From Lithacetigena sp037446255 [NCBI: Coprothermobacterota bacterium] (GTDB lineage Bacteria > Coprothermobacterota > HKB111): a DNA stretch of 64,000 bases. The position numbers and the translations under genes were made by a program. The stretch lies in contig JBBIIY010000004.1 of the NCBI GenBank assembly GCA_037446255.1, forward strand, positions 1-64,000, in the 5' to 3' direction. Shown here in pieces: positions 53,307-61,908 of this stretch (positions are counted from its first letter, which is position 1; each line of letters starts with the position of its first letter). The notes under the pieces are model-generated. The model did not search any database. It had not been told where the DNA came from and was given only the letters and a program-made list of their open reading frames with translations.

Positions 53307-54656
53307 TTACATGAAAAGAATAAAAGCAGCGATACTCAGATAAACCATCACTCCCAGGATATCAATTACTGTGGTGATAAATGGAGATGAAGTCAAAGCT
53401 GGGTCTACACCCAGGGATTTGAAAATGAAAGGTAAAGTTGTTCCTGTGGTGGTGGCAATAGTTGAAATGACTACCAGGCTTACTCCAACAGTTAAAGAAA
53501 GCATCATATTTCTTTCCAAAATATAACTCCAGATGAAAGCTGAAAATCCCATAAATAAACCGATTAATAACCCCGTTAGGCTTTCCCTGAAAATAACCCA
53601 GAAGATATCCCAACTCTCAATCTCCTTAAGAGCCAGACTCCTTATGACTACAGTGGAAGATTGCGAACCAATGTTGCCGCCGCTGTCAATTAAAAGTGGC
53701 ATAAAAGCAGATAAAGCTATAAAACTGGCTAACATGTTCTCATATCCCACAATTATCCTGCTGGTTATGGTATTGATACCTAATAATATCAACAACCACA
53801 TCATCCTCCTGGTAGCCACTTGTAGTACATTGGAACGAAAATAGCCTTCTCCTATTACTCCCACTGCACCCATCTTGTAGATATCTTCGGTGGCTTCCTC
53901 CTGAACTACATCTACGATGTCATCTACGGTTACTATACCTACCAGGCGGTTCTCCTTATCTACTACGGGAAGGGCAATGAAGTCGTATTTCTGCATGATA
54001 GAGGCTACTTCTTCCTGGTCATCATCGGTATTAACGGAGATAACCTCCCTGAACATGATATTGCTGATACATTCTTCAGGGTCAGCAGTTACCATATCTC
54101 TTAAGGATACAACCCCTTTAAGGGTTCTCTGTTCATCTATTACATAGCAGTAGTAAGAGGTTTCTTTCTTGAGTCCTATTCTACGGATACGGTTAAGGGC
54201 CTGAGATACAGTTACATTCTCTTTAAGGTCCATGAACTTGGGGGTCATCATACGACCGGCAGAGTTTTCCTTGTAGCCTAAGAGTATGGCGGTAGCTTCT
54301 TTTTCTTCTGGGCTCAGGAGAAGGAGCAGTCTCTTGGTTACTTTGGCTGGTAATTCTTCAAACAGTTCTGTTCTATCATCAGGTTCCATTTCCTCAATCA
54401 ACTCTCTAACCCTGGTTTCAGGGAAGGTGGAGAGGAATTCTTGCTGGGCTTCAAACTCCATGAATTCAAACACTTCAATGGCTACATCTTTCTTGAGGAG
54501 CCTGAATAGTATTACCCTTTCCCCCGAAGGAAGCTCATGGATGATTTCGGCTATATCTGCCGGGTTAATGGATTGCAGAATGCGTTTAAGGGTAAGGAAA
54601 CTCTTTTTCTCAATGAGTTCTTTTACCTGTTCAAACAGGGAAAGGCTTTCATCCAT
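53307..54656 (-). CDS. mgtE: Magnesium transporter MgtE
   Basis: MgtE is a dimeric Mg-gated channel. The 449-residue protein has the N-terminal superhelical domain (about 15-130, INPADIAEIIHELP), two CBS modules (about 135-255; VVDKENRLVGIVTVDDIVDVV), the connecting helix, and five membrane helices (about 285-449; LPLLIDSGGNIGSQSSTVVIRSLAL with the selectivity GNxGxQ region). AGGAGG-type site precedes the ATG. No magnesium riboswitch was recognised in the 54657-54888 gap. It is a single-gene unit. Confidence 0.94.
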   Translation of the reverse strand: MDESLSLFEQVKELIEKKSFLTLKRILQSINPADIAEIIHELPSGERVILFRLLKKDVAIEVFEFMEFEAQQEFLSTFPETRVRELIEEMEPDDRTELFEELPAKVTKRLLLLLSPEEKEATAILLGYKENSAGRMMTPKFMDLKENVTVSQALNRIRRIGLKKETSYYCYVIDEQRTLKGVVSLRDMVTADPEECISNIMFREVISVNTDDDQEEVASIMQKYDFIALPVVDKENRLVGIVTVDDIVDVVQEEATEDIYKMGAVGVIGEGYFRSNVLQVATRRMMWLLILLGINTITSRIIVGYENMLASFIALSAFMPLLIDSGGNIGSQSSTVVIRSLALKEIESWDIFWVIFRESLTGLLIGLFMGFSAFIWSYILERNMMLSLTVGVSLVVISTIATTTGTTLPFIFKSLGVDPALTSSPFITTVIDILGVMVYLSIAAFILFM

Positions 54657-54769
54657 GGTTTAAACCTCCTTGTAGTTTCAAGAATCAAATATAGGCCGGG
54701 AAACCTGTACTATAAACAATAAAGGATATACCAGAAAGGGGGAAATAGTCAAGGTGTTCATCTAAATGC

Positions 54770-54788
54770 AGTCTTGGGGACAGTCCAC
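54770..54788. repeat. AGTCTYGGGGAC-type repeat copy 2
   Basis: AGTCTTGGGGACAGTCCAC shares AGTCTyGGGGAC with the copy at 53278-53297 and has its own GGGGACAGTCC palindrome. It lies in the gap between mgtE and der. Confidence 0.45.
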
Positions 54789-54846
54789 TTTTTCCCCTTT
54801 TTAGGATAAAAGGGAGATTTCTGGTCAAGGAAGACAAACCACCCCT

Positions 54847-54882
54847 GTCATCGCGAGGACCCCCTATGGTCTGTGGTGATCC
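54847..54882. repeat. REP-like imperfect palindrome
   Basis: GTCATCGCGAGGACC ... GGTCTGTGGTGATCC is an imperfect inverted repeat that resembles the widespread GTCATTGCGAGGAGC-type dispersed repeats of bacterial genomes. It sits just after the der stop codon. Confidence 0.45.
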
Positions 54883-54888
54883 TATTAT

Positions 54889-56151
54889 TTATTCTTTAGT
54901 TTTAATAATTATCGGAACTCCGGAAAAATCGTGTTGCTCCCGAAACAGTTTCTCTAATCTTTTTCTATCATCTTCCCTGAATAAACGGGGCTTATTGACC
55001 GATAACACAAAAACAGGCGGAGCAACCTCAGCCTGAGTGCCATATAATATTTTTAAGGATGAGGAAGGTTGGAAATTTTCCAGACAAACATTTACCTGGT
55101 GGGTTTTAATCCTCTGATAATAATTCCTGCCAACATCAAAAACGGTTTTTAGCAGTGTTTTCAACCCTCTATTCTTACTGGCAGAAATAAACACTATGGG
55201 AGCATACTGCATCTTAAAAAAGGCTTCCCTTATATAGGTAAGGGCTGTTTTTTGTGTCCCCTCCTGCAATAAATCAGCTTTATTCAAAGCAATTACCACA
55301 CCCTTCTGGCTTTTTTCAATCAGGTAAGCAATAGTTTGGTCTTGCTGTAAAATACCCTCTTCTCCGCTTATCATCAATATAACCACCTCGGAAGATTCTA
55401 CAGCTTTTACTGTTCTATCTATGGAATAGGCTTCCAGCGAAGAAGAAACACTCTTCCTCTTTCTTAATCCAGCTGTATCCATTACCCGCAGTAATCCCTC
55501 AGTGGTATTAATTTCCTCTTCCAGACTATCACGAGTAGTATGGGGGCGTTCATCAACCAGGGCACGGTCATAACCGAGAAGTGAATTGAACAGGGTTGAT
55601 TTTCCCACATTAGGTCTGCCTACAATGGCTACTCTCAATCCTTTTTCTCCGGGAGACTCAAGCACAACACTCTGCTTCATAATCTCTTTTTTCAATCCAC
55701 CAAGCCCGTAATTCTCTAAGGCTGAAATAAAAAATACCTTTTCTCCTAATTTGTAAAATGCGGTGTCTTGAAACTTAGGATTCTCTACCTTATTAACCAC
55801 TACCAGATAAGGCTTCCCCACCACCCTGATTATTTGAGCTATTTCATCATCTATAGGAGTTATTCCTTCTCTTGTGTCCACCACCAAAATAATTAAATCT
55901 CCATCTTCCAGGAGGTTGCGACCGATTAATTGAATCTTTTCATCCAGAGCATCAGTCGCTTCAGGTTGGTAACCCCCGGTATCATAAAGATAAACACATC
56001 GTTTACCTTCTTTGAGCAGTACTTCCAGGTAATCACGGGTAACCCCGGGCATTTTATCTTCTATGGAGATTCTTTTGCCTGCTAAACGATTAAAAAGGGT
56101 AGATTTTCCCACATTAGGCCTTCCTACTATCACAACTTTAGGTATATACAT
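54889..56151 (-). CDS. der: Ribosome-assembly GTPase Der (EngA)
   Basis: Der has two tandem GTPase domains and a KH-like C-terminal domain and helps 50S assembly. In 420 residues, G1 motifs GRPNVGKST are at 9-17 and about 179-187. DTGGY (near 58) and DTAGL are the G3 motifs, and NKVE and NKAD the G4 motifs. The KH-like part starts near 340. The start overlaps the ispH stop by 14 bases. Slightly shorter than typical (about 435). Confidence 0.94.
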   Translation of the reverse strand: MYIPKVVIVGRPNVGKSTLFNRLAGKRISIEDKMPGVTRDYLEVLLKEGKRCVYLYDTGGYQPEATDALDEKIQLIGRNLLEDGDLIILVVDTREGITPIDDEIAQIIRVVGKPYLVVVNKVENPKFQDTAFYKLGEKVFFISALENYGLGGLKKEIMKQSVVLESPGEKGLRVAIVGRPNVGKSTLFNSLLGYDRALVDERPHTTRDSLEEEINTTEGLLRVMDTAGLRKRKSVSSSLEAYSIDRTVKAVESSEVVILMISGEEGILQQDQTIAYLIEKSQKGVVIALNKADLLQEGTQKTALTYIREAFFKMQYAPIVFISASKNRGLKTLLKTVFDVGRNYYQRIKTHQVNVCLENFQPSSSLKILYGTQAEVAPPVFVLSVNKPRLFREDDRKRLEKLFREQHDFSGVPIIIKTKE

Positions 56152-56989
56152 TTAAATAATCCTCTACCTCCTTAATTACTTCCATGGGGGTGGAAGCTCC
56201 CGAAAGCAAGGCAATACTGCTAAAAGTACCAAGTGGTAAACTATCCAGTTCCTGAAAATGCGACACCAGGAAAGCTTTAGGATTTACATTTTTAACTAAC
56301 TCAAACATTCTCCTGGTGTTAGCACTTTTTTTATCACCTAAAACAATAACTGCACTTACTTTCTCTGCAAGTTCTAATCCTTCTTTTTGCCTTTCCACGA
56401 TCTCCAGACAGAGAGTGTTGCGATAAAGAAGCTCTTTTACTTCACTCTTAAGCGAGATATGACTCAATGTATTTTGAACATCTATCAGGCTCTGGGTAGT
56501 TTGTTCTACCAGGGCAATTTTTGCCGGTAACTTTTTTACCTCAGTGGGGTTAAGAAACACCTGATACTTTCCCTCAGGAAGGTAGGAAGTTACATACTTT
56601 ATCTCGCTGTGTTCTTTATCACCCAAAATAAGGAGGAAATATCCTTGATTGATTAATTGTAAACAGTCTTTTAGCAATCGCACCACAATCGGACAGGTGA
56701 GCTCTTTTACCAATAAACCCTGCTTTATCAGTTCGTTTTTATCTTGCTTAGGAAGCCCGTGAGCAGGACCCAGCAGTATGGACCCTTCTTCGGCGTTCTG
56801 GTTAAATTTTAACAGTCCCCTGTCTTGAAGCATCGTTTTTGCCCTACTGTTATGGGTTAAATCATTCCAGAGATAGACTTTTTTCTCTTTCCCTTTATCT
56901 AAGGCAGTCAAAGCTTCTTTTATAGCTTTTTCTACACCTTTACAATAGCCTAATTTTTTTGCTTTAACCAGTTTAAGTTTAGGAAGCAA
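56138..56989 (-). CDS. ispH: 4-hydroxy-3-methylbut-2-enyl diphosphate reductase
   Basis: IspH is the last MEP-pathway enzyme, with an Fe-S cluster. The 283-residue protein keeps the three cluster cysteines (C15 in GYCKGVEKAI, one in ELTCPIV near 98, one in NTLCLEI near 194), TSHN-type LTHN near 47, PAHG near 75, the EHSE pair equivalent to His124/Glu126, VEQTT and SANT near 222. DATCP and NTICxAT are replaced by ELTCP and NTLCLEI, so it is a divergent member. It lies in the conserved cmk-plsC-ispH cluster. Confidence 0.85.
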   Translation of the reverse strand: MLPKLKLVKAKKLGYCKGVEKAIKEALTALDKGKEKKVYLWNDLTHNSRAKTMLQDRGLLKFNQNAEEGSILLGPAHGLPKQDKNELIKQGLLVKELTCPIVVRLLKDCLQLINQGYFLLILGDKEHSEIKYVTSYLPEGKYQVFLNPTEVKKLPAKIALVEQTTQSLIDVQNTLSHISLKSEVKELLYRNTLCLEIVERQKEGLELAEKVSAVIVLGDKKSANTRRMFELVKNVNPKAFLVSHFQELDSLPLGTFSSIALLSGASTPMEVIKEVEDYLNVYT

Positions 56990-57001
56990 GCCAGTATTCC
57001 T

Positions 57002-57649
57002 CTATGATATAAGTTCTGCAATAGAACTATTCAACTCTGCAGTCAGTTTTACCACTTCTTCTTTAAAAGAAGAGATTCCTTTACCCAGAAGGGGCTTACC
57101 TACCTTCAGATGAAATTTATGTTTTTTTGGAATAAAAAAGCTGATAATACCTACCCGGTGGGTTCCTTTAATACCCACAGGTACTATTGGTACCTCTGTT
57201 TTTAAAGAAAGGTAGGCAGCACCAGCATTGAAAAATCCAATTTCCCCACTTATAGAGCGGGTCCCCTCAGGAAAAAGGACCAATACTCCTTTTCGTTTTA
57301 AAATAGTTATGGCTTCTTCAATAGCTTTTCTATCCATCTCCCTTCTTCTAACCGGGAAACCTGCTAAGGAACGGAAAAAAGAAGAAGATAAAGGATTTTT
57401 AAACAACTCTGCTTTACCCATAAAGAAAATAGGATTTTTAGTTAATAAAACCATAAACAACGGGTCACTCCAATTGAAATGATTACCTGAAAGAATGAAA
57501 GGAGGTGGTGGAAGGTTTTCTGTACCTTCAATGGTCAAATCAAGTAATGGTCTTATCAGTTTAGTAAACAAGAAACAGGCGATTTTATAAAGAAACGGTT
57601 TTTTAATCACCTGATTGTCCGGAGATAATTTATTAATAGGGGTATTCAT
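57002..57649 (-). CDS. plsC: 1-acyl-sn-glycerol-3-phosphate acyltransferase
   Basis: PlsC makes phosphatidic acid at the membrane. The 215-residue protein has the catalytic HX4D motif in NHFNWSDP near 55-62, GFPVRRREMDR near 96-106, and the substrate motif FPEGTRS near 126-132, followed by VPIVPVGIKGTHRV. One hydrophobic segment near 22-40. Its start overlaps the cmk stop by four bases. Confidence 0.92.
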   Translation of the reverse strand: MNTPINKLSPDNQVIKKPFLYKIACFLFTKLIRPLLDLTIEGTENLPPPPFILSGNHFNWSDPLFMVLLTKNPIFFMGKAELFKNPLSSSFFRSLAGFPVRRREMDRKAIEEAITILKRKGVLVLFPEGTRSISGEIGFFNAGAAYLSLKTEVPIVPVGIKGTHRVGIISFFIPKKHKFHLKVGKPLLGKGISSFKEEVVKLTAELNSSIAELIS

Positions 57650-58299
57650 CGGGTATCTTTCACTTTTGATTGATTTATTTTATTGATAATTACTTCAACT
57701 ACCCGGTTTATTTCCATTTCTGTGGCATCTATATAAAAAGCATCGGAAGGAATTAATAGAGGTGATATTGTTCTCTGAGAATCTTCCTTGTCTCTGTTTC
57801 GGATTTCAGCAAGAACTTCATCCAACTTAAGGTTCCCTTCACCTGCATCTTCCAGATAGCGCCGATGGGCTCTTTCAGATAGAGAGGCATCCAGATATAC
57901 CTTAAAGTCAGCATCTTTAAAAACCACTGAACCCATATCCCGCCCTTCAGCTACCAATCCTTCATAGTTTTTAGCCTCTTTCTTTATTAATTCGCTAACT
58001 TTATCTCTTACTACCATAAGTTGAGATATTTTTGAACTCAAACGGTCAACTTCAGGTACCCTGAGTTTAGAGCTTACATCTTTTCCATTAACTTTCACTT
58101 TTTTCTCATTTATAACCTCAATACTTGTAATATCCTTAATTATTTCCACTTCAACCGGAAGTTCATCTTGAAGTAAATAAGCAGCAATGGCTCGGTAGTA
58201 TAAACCGGAATTAATAACAGGATAACATAACCTTTCAGCTAACAACCTGGAAACAGTACTTTTACCGGTTCCTGCAGGGCCATCAATTGTTATAATCAT
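57646..58299 (-). CDS. cmk: Cytidylate kinase
   Basis: Cmk phosphorylates CMP and dCMP. The 217-residue protein has the P-loop DGPAGTGKSTVSRLLAERL at 5-23, NSGLYYRAIA near 31-40, EGRDMGSVVF near 121-130, and the LID region LDASLSERAHRRYLE near 138-152. The gene is five bases after the M50 protease gene and overlaps plsC. Confidence 0.94.
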   Translation of the reverse strand: MIITIDGPAGTGKSTVSRLLAERLCYPVINSGLYYRAIAAYLLQDELPVEVEIIKDITSIEVINEKKVKVNGKDVSSKLRVPEVDRLSSKISQLMVVRDKVSELIKKEAKNYEGLVAEGRDMGSVVFKDADFKVYLDASLSERAHRRYLEDAGEGNLKLDEVLAEIRNRDKEDSQRTISPLLIPSDAFYIDATEMEINRVVEVIINKINQSKVKDTR

Positions 58300-58304
58300 C
58301 AGTT

Positions 58305-58946
58305 CTATAAAGCTCCAACTGTATTAAGAAAAGAATTAAATAGTTCAACTCCAAAACCTATATATTGAGAGATAAAACCGGTATATAACATGGCTATTAG
58401 CACTAAAATACCGTAAAAATTCACCTGCTGGTCTTCCAGATAACGGAAAGGGCGAGGAACAAACAAAAGAAGAAAGGCCTTGAAACCATCAAGCGGAGGT
58501 AACGGAAGTAGGTTGAAAAGCAGAAGAACAATACTATATAAGCCCACATAGAATAAAAACTGCTGTAAATAAACCAGGTTTAAAAAAGATATCTGGTTAA
58601 TAATTATCAGTAGTAAGGTTGCTGCCAGTGCTAAAACCAGGTTAGCCGATACTCCTGCAACACTGGTTAATAAAAGATCTCTTTTGGGATTTTTATAGTA
58701 ATAGGGATTTATGGGAACTGGCTTTCCCCAACCAACACGGAATATAATCAAAGCTAATAATCCTACCGGGTCTATATGCCTTAAGGGATTAAGGGTTAAT
58801 CTCTTGAGATAGCGTGGAGTGGGGTCTCCCAGCTTATCGGTTACCCAGGCATGGGCAAACTCATGGACGGTAAAAGCGACCATCAAAGCTCCGTAAAGTA
58901 AAAGATTATTAAGGGTAAGCAATCTATCAATGAAAGAAAACATCAA
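58305..58946 (-). CDS. Site-2-protease-family (M50) membrane metallopeptidase
   Basis: This 213-residue integral membrane protein has the zinc motif HEFAHAW near 28-34 with DKLGDPTPR following, and the second ligand in LLPLPPLDGFKAF near 151-163 (NxxPxPPLDG). About five hydrophobic helices. These short M50 proteins are common in Firmicutes and their substrates are unknown; SpoIVFB-like regulated proteolysis is possible. Good GAGGAATTG site before the ATG. Confidence 0.9.
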   Translation of the reverse strand: MMFSFIDRLLTLNNLLLYGALMVAFTVHEFAHAWVTDKLGDPTPRYLKRLTLNPLRHIDPVGLLALIIFRVGWGKPVPINPYYYKNPKRDLLLTSVAGVSANLVLALAATLLLIIINQISFLNLVYLQQFLFYVGLYSIVLLLFNLLPLPPLDGFKAFLLLFVPRPFRYLEDQQVNFYGILVLIAMLYTGFISQYIGFGVELFNSFLNTVGAL

Positions 58947-59016
58947 TTCCTCCGTTAAATTTCAAATTAGTTCAGGGTAATGTTAAATAATATCATATCC
59001 AAAAAACTTCTTTAGT

Positions 59017-60444
59017 TTATTGGTAATTATTTTTCACATACTTCAAGGCTTCTTCCTGACTGGTTAAATAACCATTATAAGATAAAAGTTTTACCTGCCT
59101 GATTATTAAATCCAATTGAGGACTCGGGGGAAACCCTGTTTTAATCAGGTCCTCAGCTTTAATGTATTCCTTTAGAAAAGATTGATATTTTATCTGGCAT
59201 TCTTCAAAAATAAGGTCGCTTTTAGTTAAATAAATAAGAATCAAATTATTCATAACCTTCAAAGAGGCTTCCAGAATAATCCGGTCAACAGGCATATCCT
59301 TATATTTCATAAAGTTCTCATAATCAACATACTTGATCTTGAGGTTCAGTTTTCTCAACAGATTGATAGCAGTTTCTCTTTCCAAAAATGAAAGTAAGAA
59401 TAATAATAGAATATCCCCTCGGGATGGTTTACCATTTTCCGGTGTAATTTCCCATAAGCGGTTTAATTTTCTTATTTTCTCCCCACTAACAGTTTTTAGC
59501 CTGGAATCTAACAAACCTAAAAAAGAATGTTTATCTGCCATTTCTGCTAATTTTTCAGTTTTTATACCCAACAGCAGTTTAAGTTCCCTTCCAAACCTTG
59601 TATCCAGATAACTATCAGAAAAAGGAGTAACTTTGTCTATTGCCTCTTCCAGAAGGTTTTTCTCTCTTTCTGTTAGGTTGAAATCAAGGGTAATCGCATA
59701 GCGGATTGCCCTTAATATTCTCAAGGGATCTTCAATAAAACCATAAGCCCTCAGGAGTCTGATTTTTCTTTCTTTAAGGTCCTTCAATCCTCCGAACAGG
59801 TCAATCAGCCTATAGTTCTCACCTTCTGGAAAAAGAACCATACTGTTTATGGTAAAATCCCGTCTTAAAAGGTCTTGAAAAATAGTAGCCCTGTTGATTT
59901 TAATCACCTTACCCGGAGGGGAGTAATATTCATAGCGGGGCTTAGCTAAATCTATACTGCCGCCATCGGCAACCCTCAGGTTTACGGTGTGATAATCAGG
60001 ATGATGCCTTATTTTAAAACGCTGGTCTGTCTTAAGCAAATTCAAGAAGTAGTCCAATTTATTCGGTACAACCAGGTCCCATTCCTCCCTATGAATTTTC
60101 TCAAGCAATAAATCTCTAACCGCTCCTCCCACCAGGTAAAGGCGAATTCCTTCTTTTTCGGCTAAATTGAACACCATTTTTAGCTTTTCCGGCAATTGTA
60201 ATTTTATAATAGTTGAGTTGGTGCTTATTTTTTTCCAAAATTCCTTTTTCTGAATAACCTGAGATAATTCGGGCAAGTGAAAATAATTCTGATAATCTTT
60301 AATATTTAGAAGTTTTAAAGCCAGGATGTCACTGGATAAAAGATACCCCTCTGGTATCCCCGTGGAATTTAGAAATTGATAGTCCAGGTCTTTTTCAAGT
60401 TGGATAATATCAGGATAAGGTTTGTTCAGAATACGGTATTTCAT
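59017..60444 (-). CDS. cca: tRNA nucleotidyltransferase/poly(A) polymerase family protein with extra N-terminal region
   Basis: Of 475 residues, about 1-95 have no recognised domain. The polymerase head starts with YLVGGAVRDLLL near 102-113, followed by EEWDLVV (the metal-binding pair, Glu-x-Asp instead of the usual Asp-x-Asp), RRDFTINSMVLFP near 192-204, and DPLRILRAIRYA near 235-246. The C-terminal half is alpha-helical. It likely adds CCA to tRNA ends, which the tRNA-Arg gene at 32866 needs. Starts 34 bases after the phosphorylase stop. Confidence 0.86.
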   Translation of the reverse strand: MKYRILNKPYPDIIQLEKDLDYQFLNSTGIPEGYLLSSDILALKLLNIKDYQNYFHLPELSQVIQKKEFWKKISTNSTIIKLQLPEKLKMVFNLAEKEGIRLYLVGGAVRDLLLEKIHREEWDLVVPNKLDYFLNLLKTDQRFKIRHHPDYHTVNLRVADGGSIDLAKPRYEYYSPPGKVIKINRATIFQDLLRRDFTINSMVLFPEGENYRLIDLFGGLKDLKERKIRLLRAYGFIEDPLRILRAIRYAITLDFNLTEREKNLLEEAIDKVTPFSDSYLDTRFGRELKLLLGIKTEKLAEMADKHSFLGLLDSRLKTVSGEKIRKLNRLWEITPENGKPSRGDILLLFLLSFLERETAINLLRKLNLKIKYVDYENFMKYKDMPVDRIILEASLKVMNNLILIYLTKSDLIFEECQIKYQSFLKEYIKAEDLIKTGFPPSPQLDLIIRQVKLLSYNGYLTSQEEALKYVKNNYQ

Positions 60445-60478
60445 TTACGGTAATAACCACTTAATTTTAATGATTGTA

Positions 60479-61783
60479 TCAGGAAATTATTTCCAGGATA
60501 TGTTTACTGGGAAGTACGGGTTCTTGAGAGATCACCAATGTATTTTCCAGATATTTAGCTGCTTCTTCAACTTTTCGATCATCTGAAGAATATACATCAA
60601 ATATTGGTTCATTTTTAGAAATTTTATCACCTATTTTTTTCTTTACTACTACACCCGCACCATAATCTATTTCATCATTTTTCTTTTTTCTACCTGCACC
60701 AGTAATTATATTAGCTACTCCCACTTTATAAGCATCAATTTCCTTGACCAAACCATTTTCTGGTGATACTATAATTTCTTTATATCGAGCATAGGGAATA
60801 AGTGAGTAATCATCTACCACATTAGGATTTCCACCCTGATAAGCCACCATCTGGGCAAACTTTTTAACCGCCTGGCCACTCTCCAGGGTCTTGGAGATTA
60901 ATTCCTTTCCTTCTTCTACAGTTCTGACCTTTTGACCCATAAGGAGCATGTAAGCACCGGTTATGGTAACCACCTCTACCAAATCAGCTGGTCCTTTTCC
61001 TTTCAGGGTATCAATAGCTTCCATAATTTCCAGGCTGTTCCCGGTTTTGTTCCCCAACGGTTCATCCATCTGGGAAAGGATGGCTACCACATTAAGATTA
61101 GCTCTTTTACCGATATTCACCATAAGATAGGAAAGTGCTAGGGCTTTATCCAGAGTTTTCATAAAAGCACCTTTTCCGACTTTTACATCCAGTACGATTG
61201 ATTTAGCCCCTCCAGCAAGTTTTTTACTCATAATACTGCTGGCAATTAAAGGTATAGATTCAACAGTTGCGGTTACATCTCTCAGGGCATATAGCTTTCC
61301 ATCAAGAGGTGCCAGATCTTTGCTCGGGCTGACCATCACGCAACCTACCCTTTCCAACCCTTTGAATATTTCTTCCTTATTTAAACTCGTTTTAAAGCCG
61401 GGTATGGATTCCAATTTGTCAATAGTCCCCCCGCTGTGTCCAAGTCCCCTACCCGACATTTTAGCAATCTTTAAACCGAGATGAGCCATAAGGGGAGCCA
61501 GGACTATGGAGGTTTTATCGCCTACCCCTCCTGTAGAATGCTTATCCACAGCATCGGGTGCAATTAGTGATAAATCAAGTATTTCGCCTGACTCGGCCAT
61601 TACCTGGGTAAGGTATAGAGTTTCTTCTTCAGACATCCCCCGAAAACAAGCCGCCATTAACCAGGCAGAAACCTGGTAATCGGGAATCTCATCCTTCATG
61701 AAGGAAGAAAAGAATTCCCTGAACTCTTCTAAGGTATGTAATTCACCATCTCTTTTCTTTCGTATAAATTCCTGTGGTAGCAT
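60479..61783 (-). CDS. pdp: Pyrimidine-nucleoside phosphorylase
   Basis: The enzyme cleaves uridine and (deoxy)thymidine with phosphate to base and (deoxy)ribose 1-phosphate. The 434-residue protein has FIRKKRDGELHTLEEF near 6-21, DKHSTGGVGDKTSIVLAP near 82-99, KMSGRGLGHSGGTIDKLES near 109-127, and LALRDVTATVESIPL-type YALRDVTATV near 166-175. The Pfam glycosyltransferase family 3 pattern is complete. It first in a minus-strand row with cca. It stands divergent to yjjI, whose E. coli homologue is next to the deoCABD genes. Confidence 0.94.
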   Translation of the reverse strand: MLPQEFIRKKRDGELHTLEEFREFFSSFMKDEIPDYQVSAWLMAACFRGMSEEETLYLTQVMAESGEILDLSLIAPDAVDKHSTGGVGDKTSIVLAPLMAHLGLKIAKMSGRGLGHSGGTIDKLESIPGFKTSLNKEEIFKGLERVGCVMVSPSKDLAPLDGKLYALRDVTATVESIPLIASSIMSKKLAGGAKSIVLDVKVGKGAFMKTLDKALALSYLMVNIGKRANLNVVAILSQMDEPLGNKTGNSLEIMEAIDTLKGKGPADLVEVVTITGAYMLLMGQKVRTVEEGKELISKTLESGQAVKKFAQMVAYQGGNPNVVDDYSLIPYARYKEIIVSPENGLVKEIDAYKVGVANIITGAGRKKKNDEIDYGAGVVVKKKIGDKISKNEPIFDVYSSDDRKVEEAAKYLENTLVISQEPVLPSKHILEIIS

Positions 61784-61908
61784 ATAATTCCCCCTATGTT
61801 TATATTAAAGTATAGCACAATGGCTATTTTCTATTTTTGTTAAAGTAATTTATATTTATTTCACTGTTTTCGGGTAAAATATCAGTATTAAAAAGAACCA
61901 GGTGAACA
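61784..61908. promoter_or_regulatory. Divergent promoter gap between pdp and yjjI
   Basis: 125 A+T-rich bases separate the two divergent genes, so promoters for both must lie here. TAAAAT near 61875 is a possible -10 box for yjjI. No clear operator was recognised. Confidence 0.4.

Noticed and set aside
54286-54663. 125-codon plus-strand ORF
   Set aside because: Antisense shadow of mgtE with low-complexity Ser composition and no ribosome site.
54657-54888. Magnesium riboswitch (M-box/ykoK) upstream of mgtE
   Set aside because: The leader is short and none of the conserved M-box helices was seen; only the ribosome site and repeats are present.
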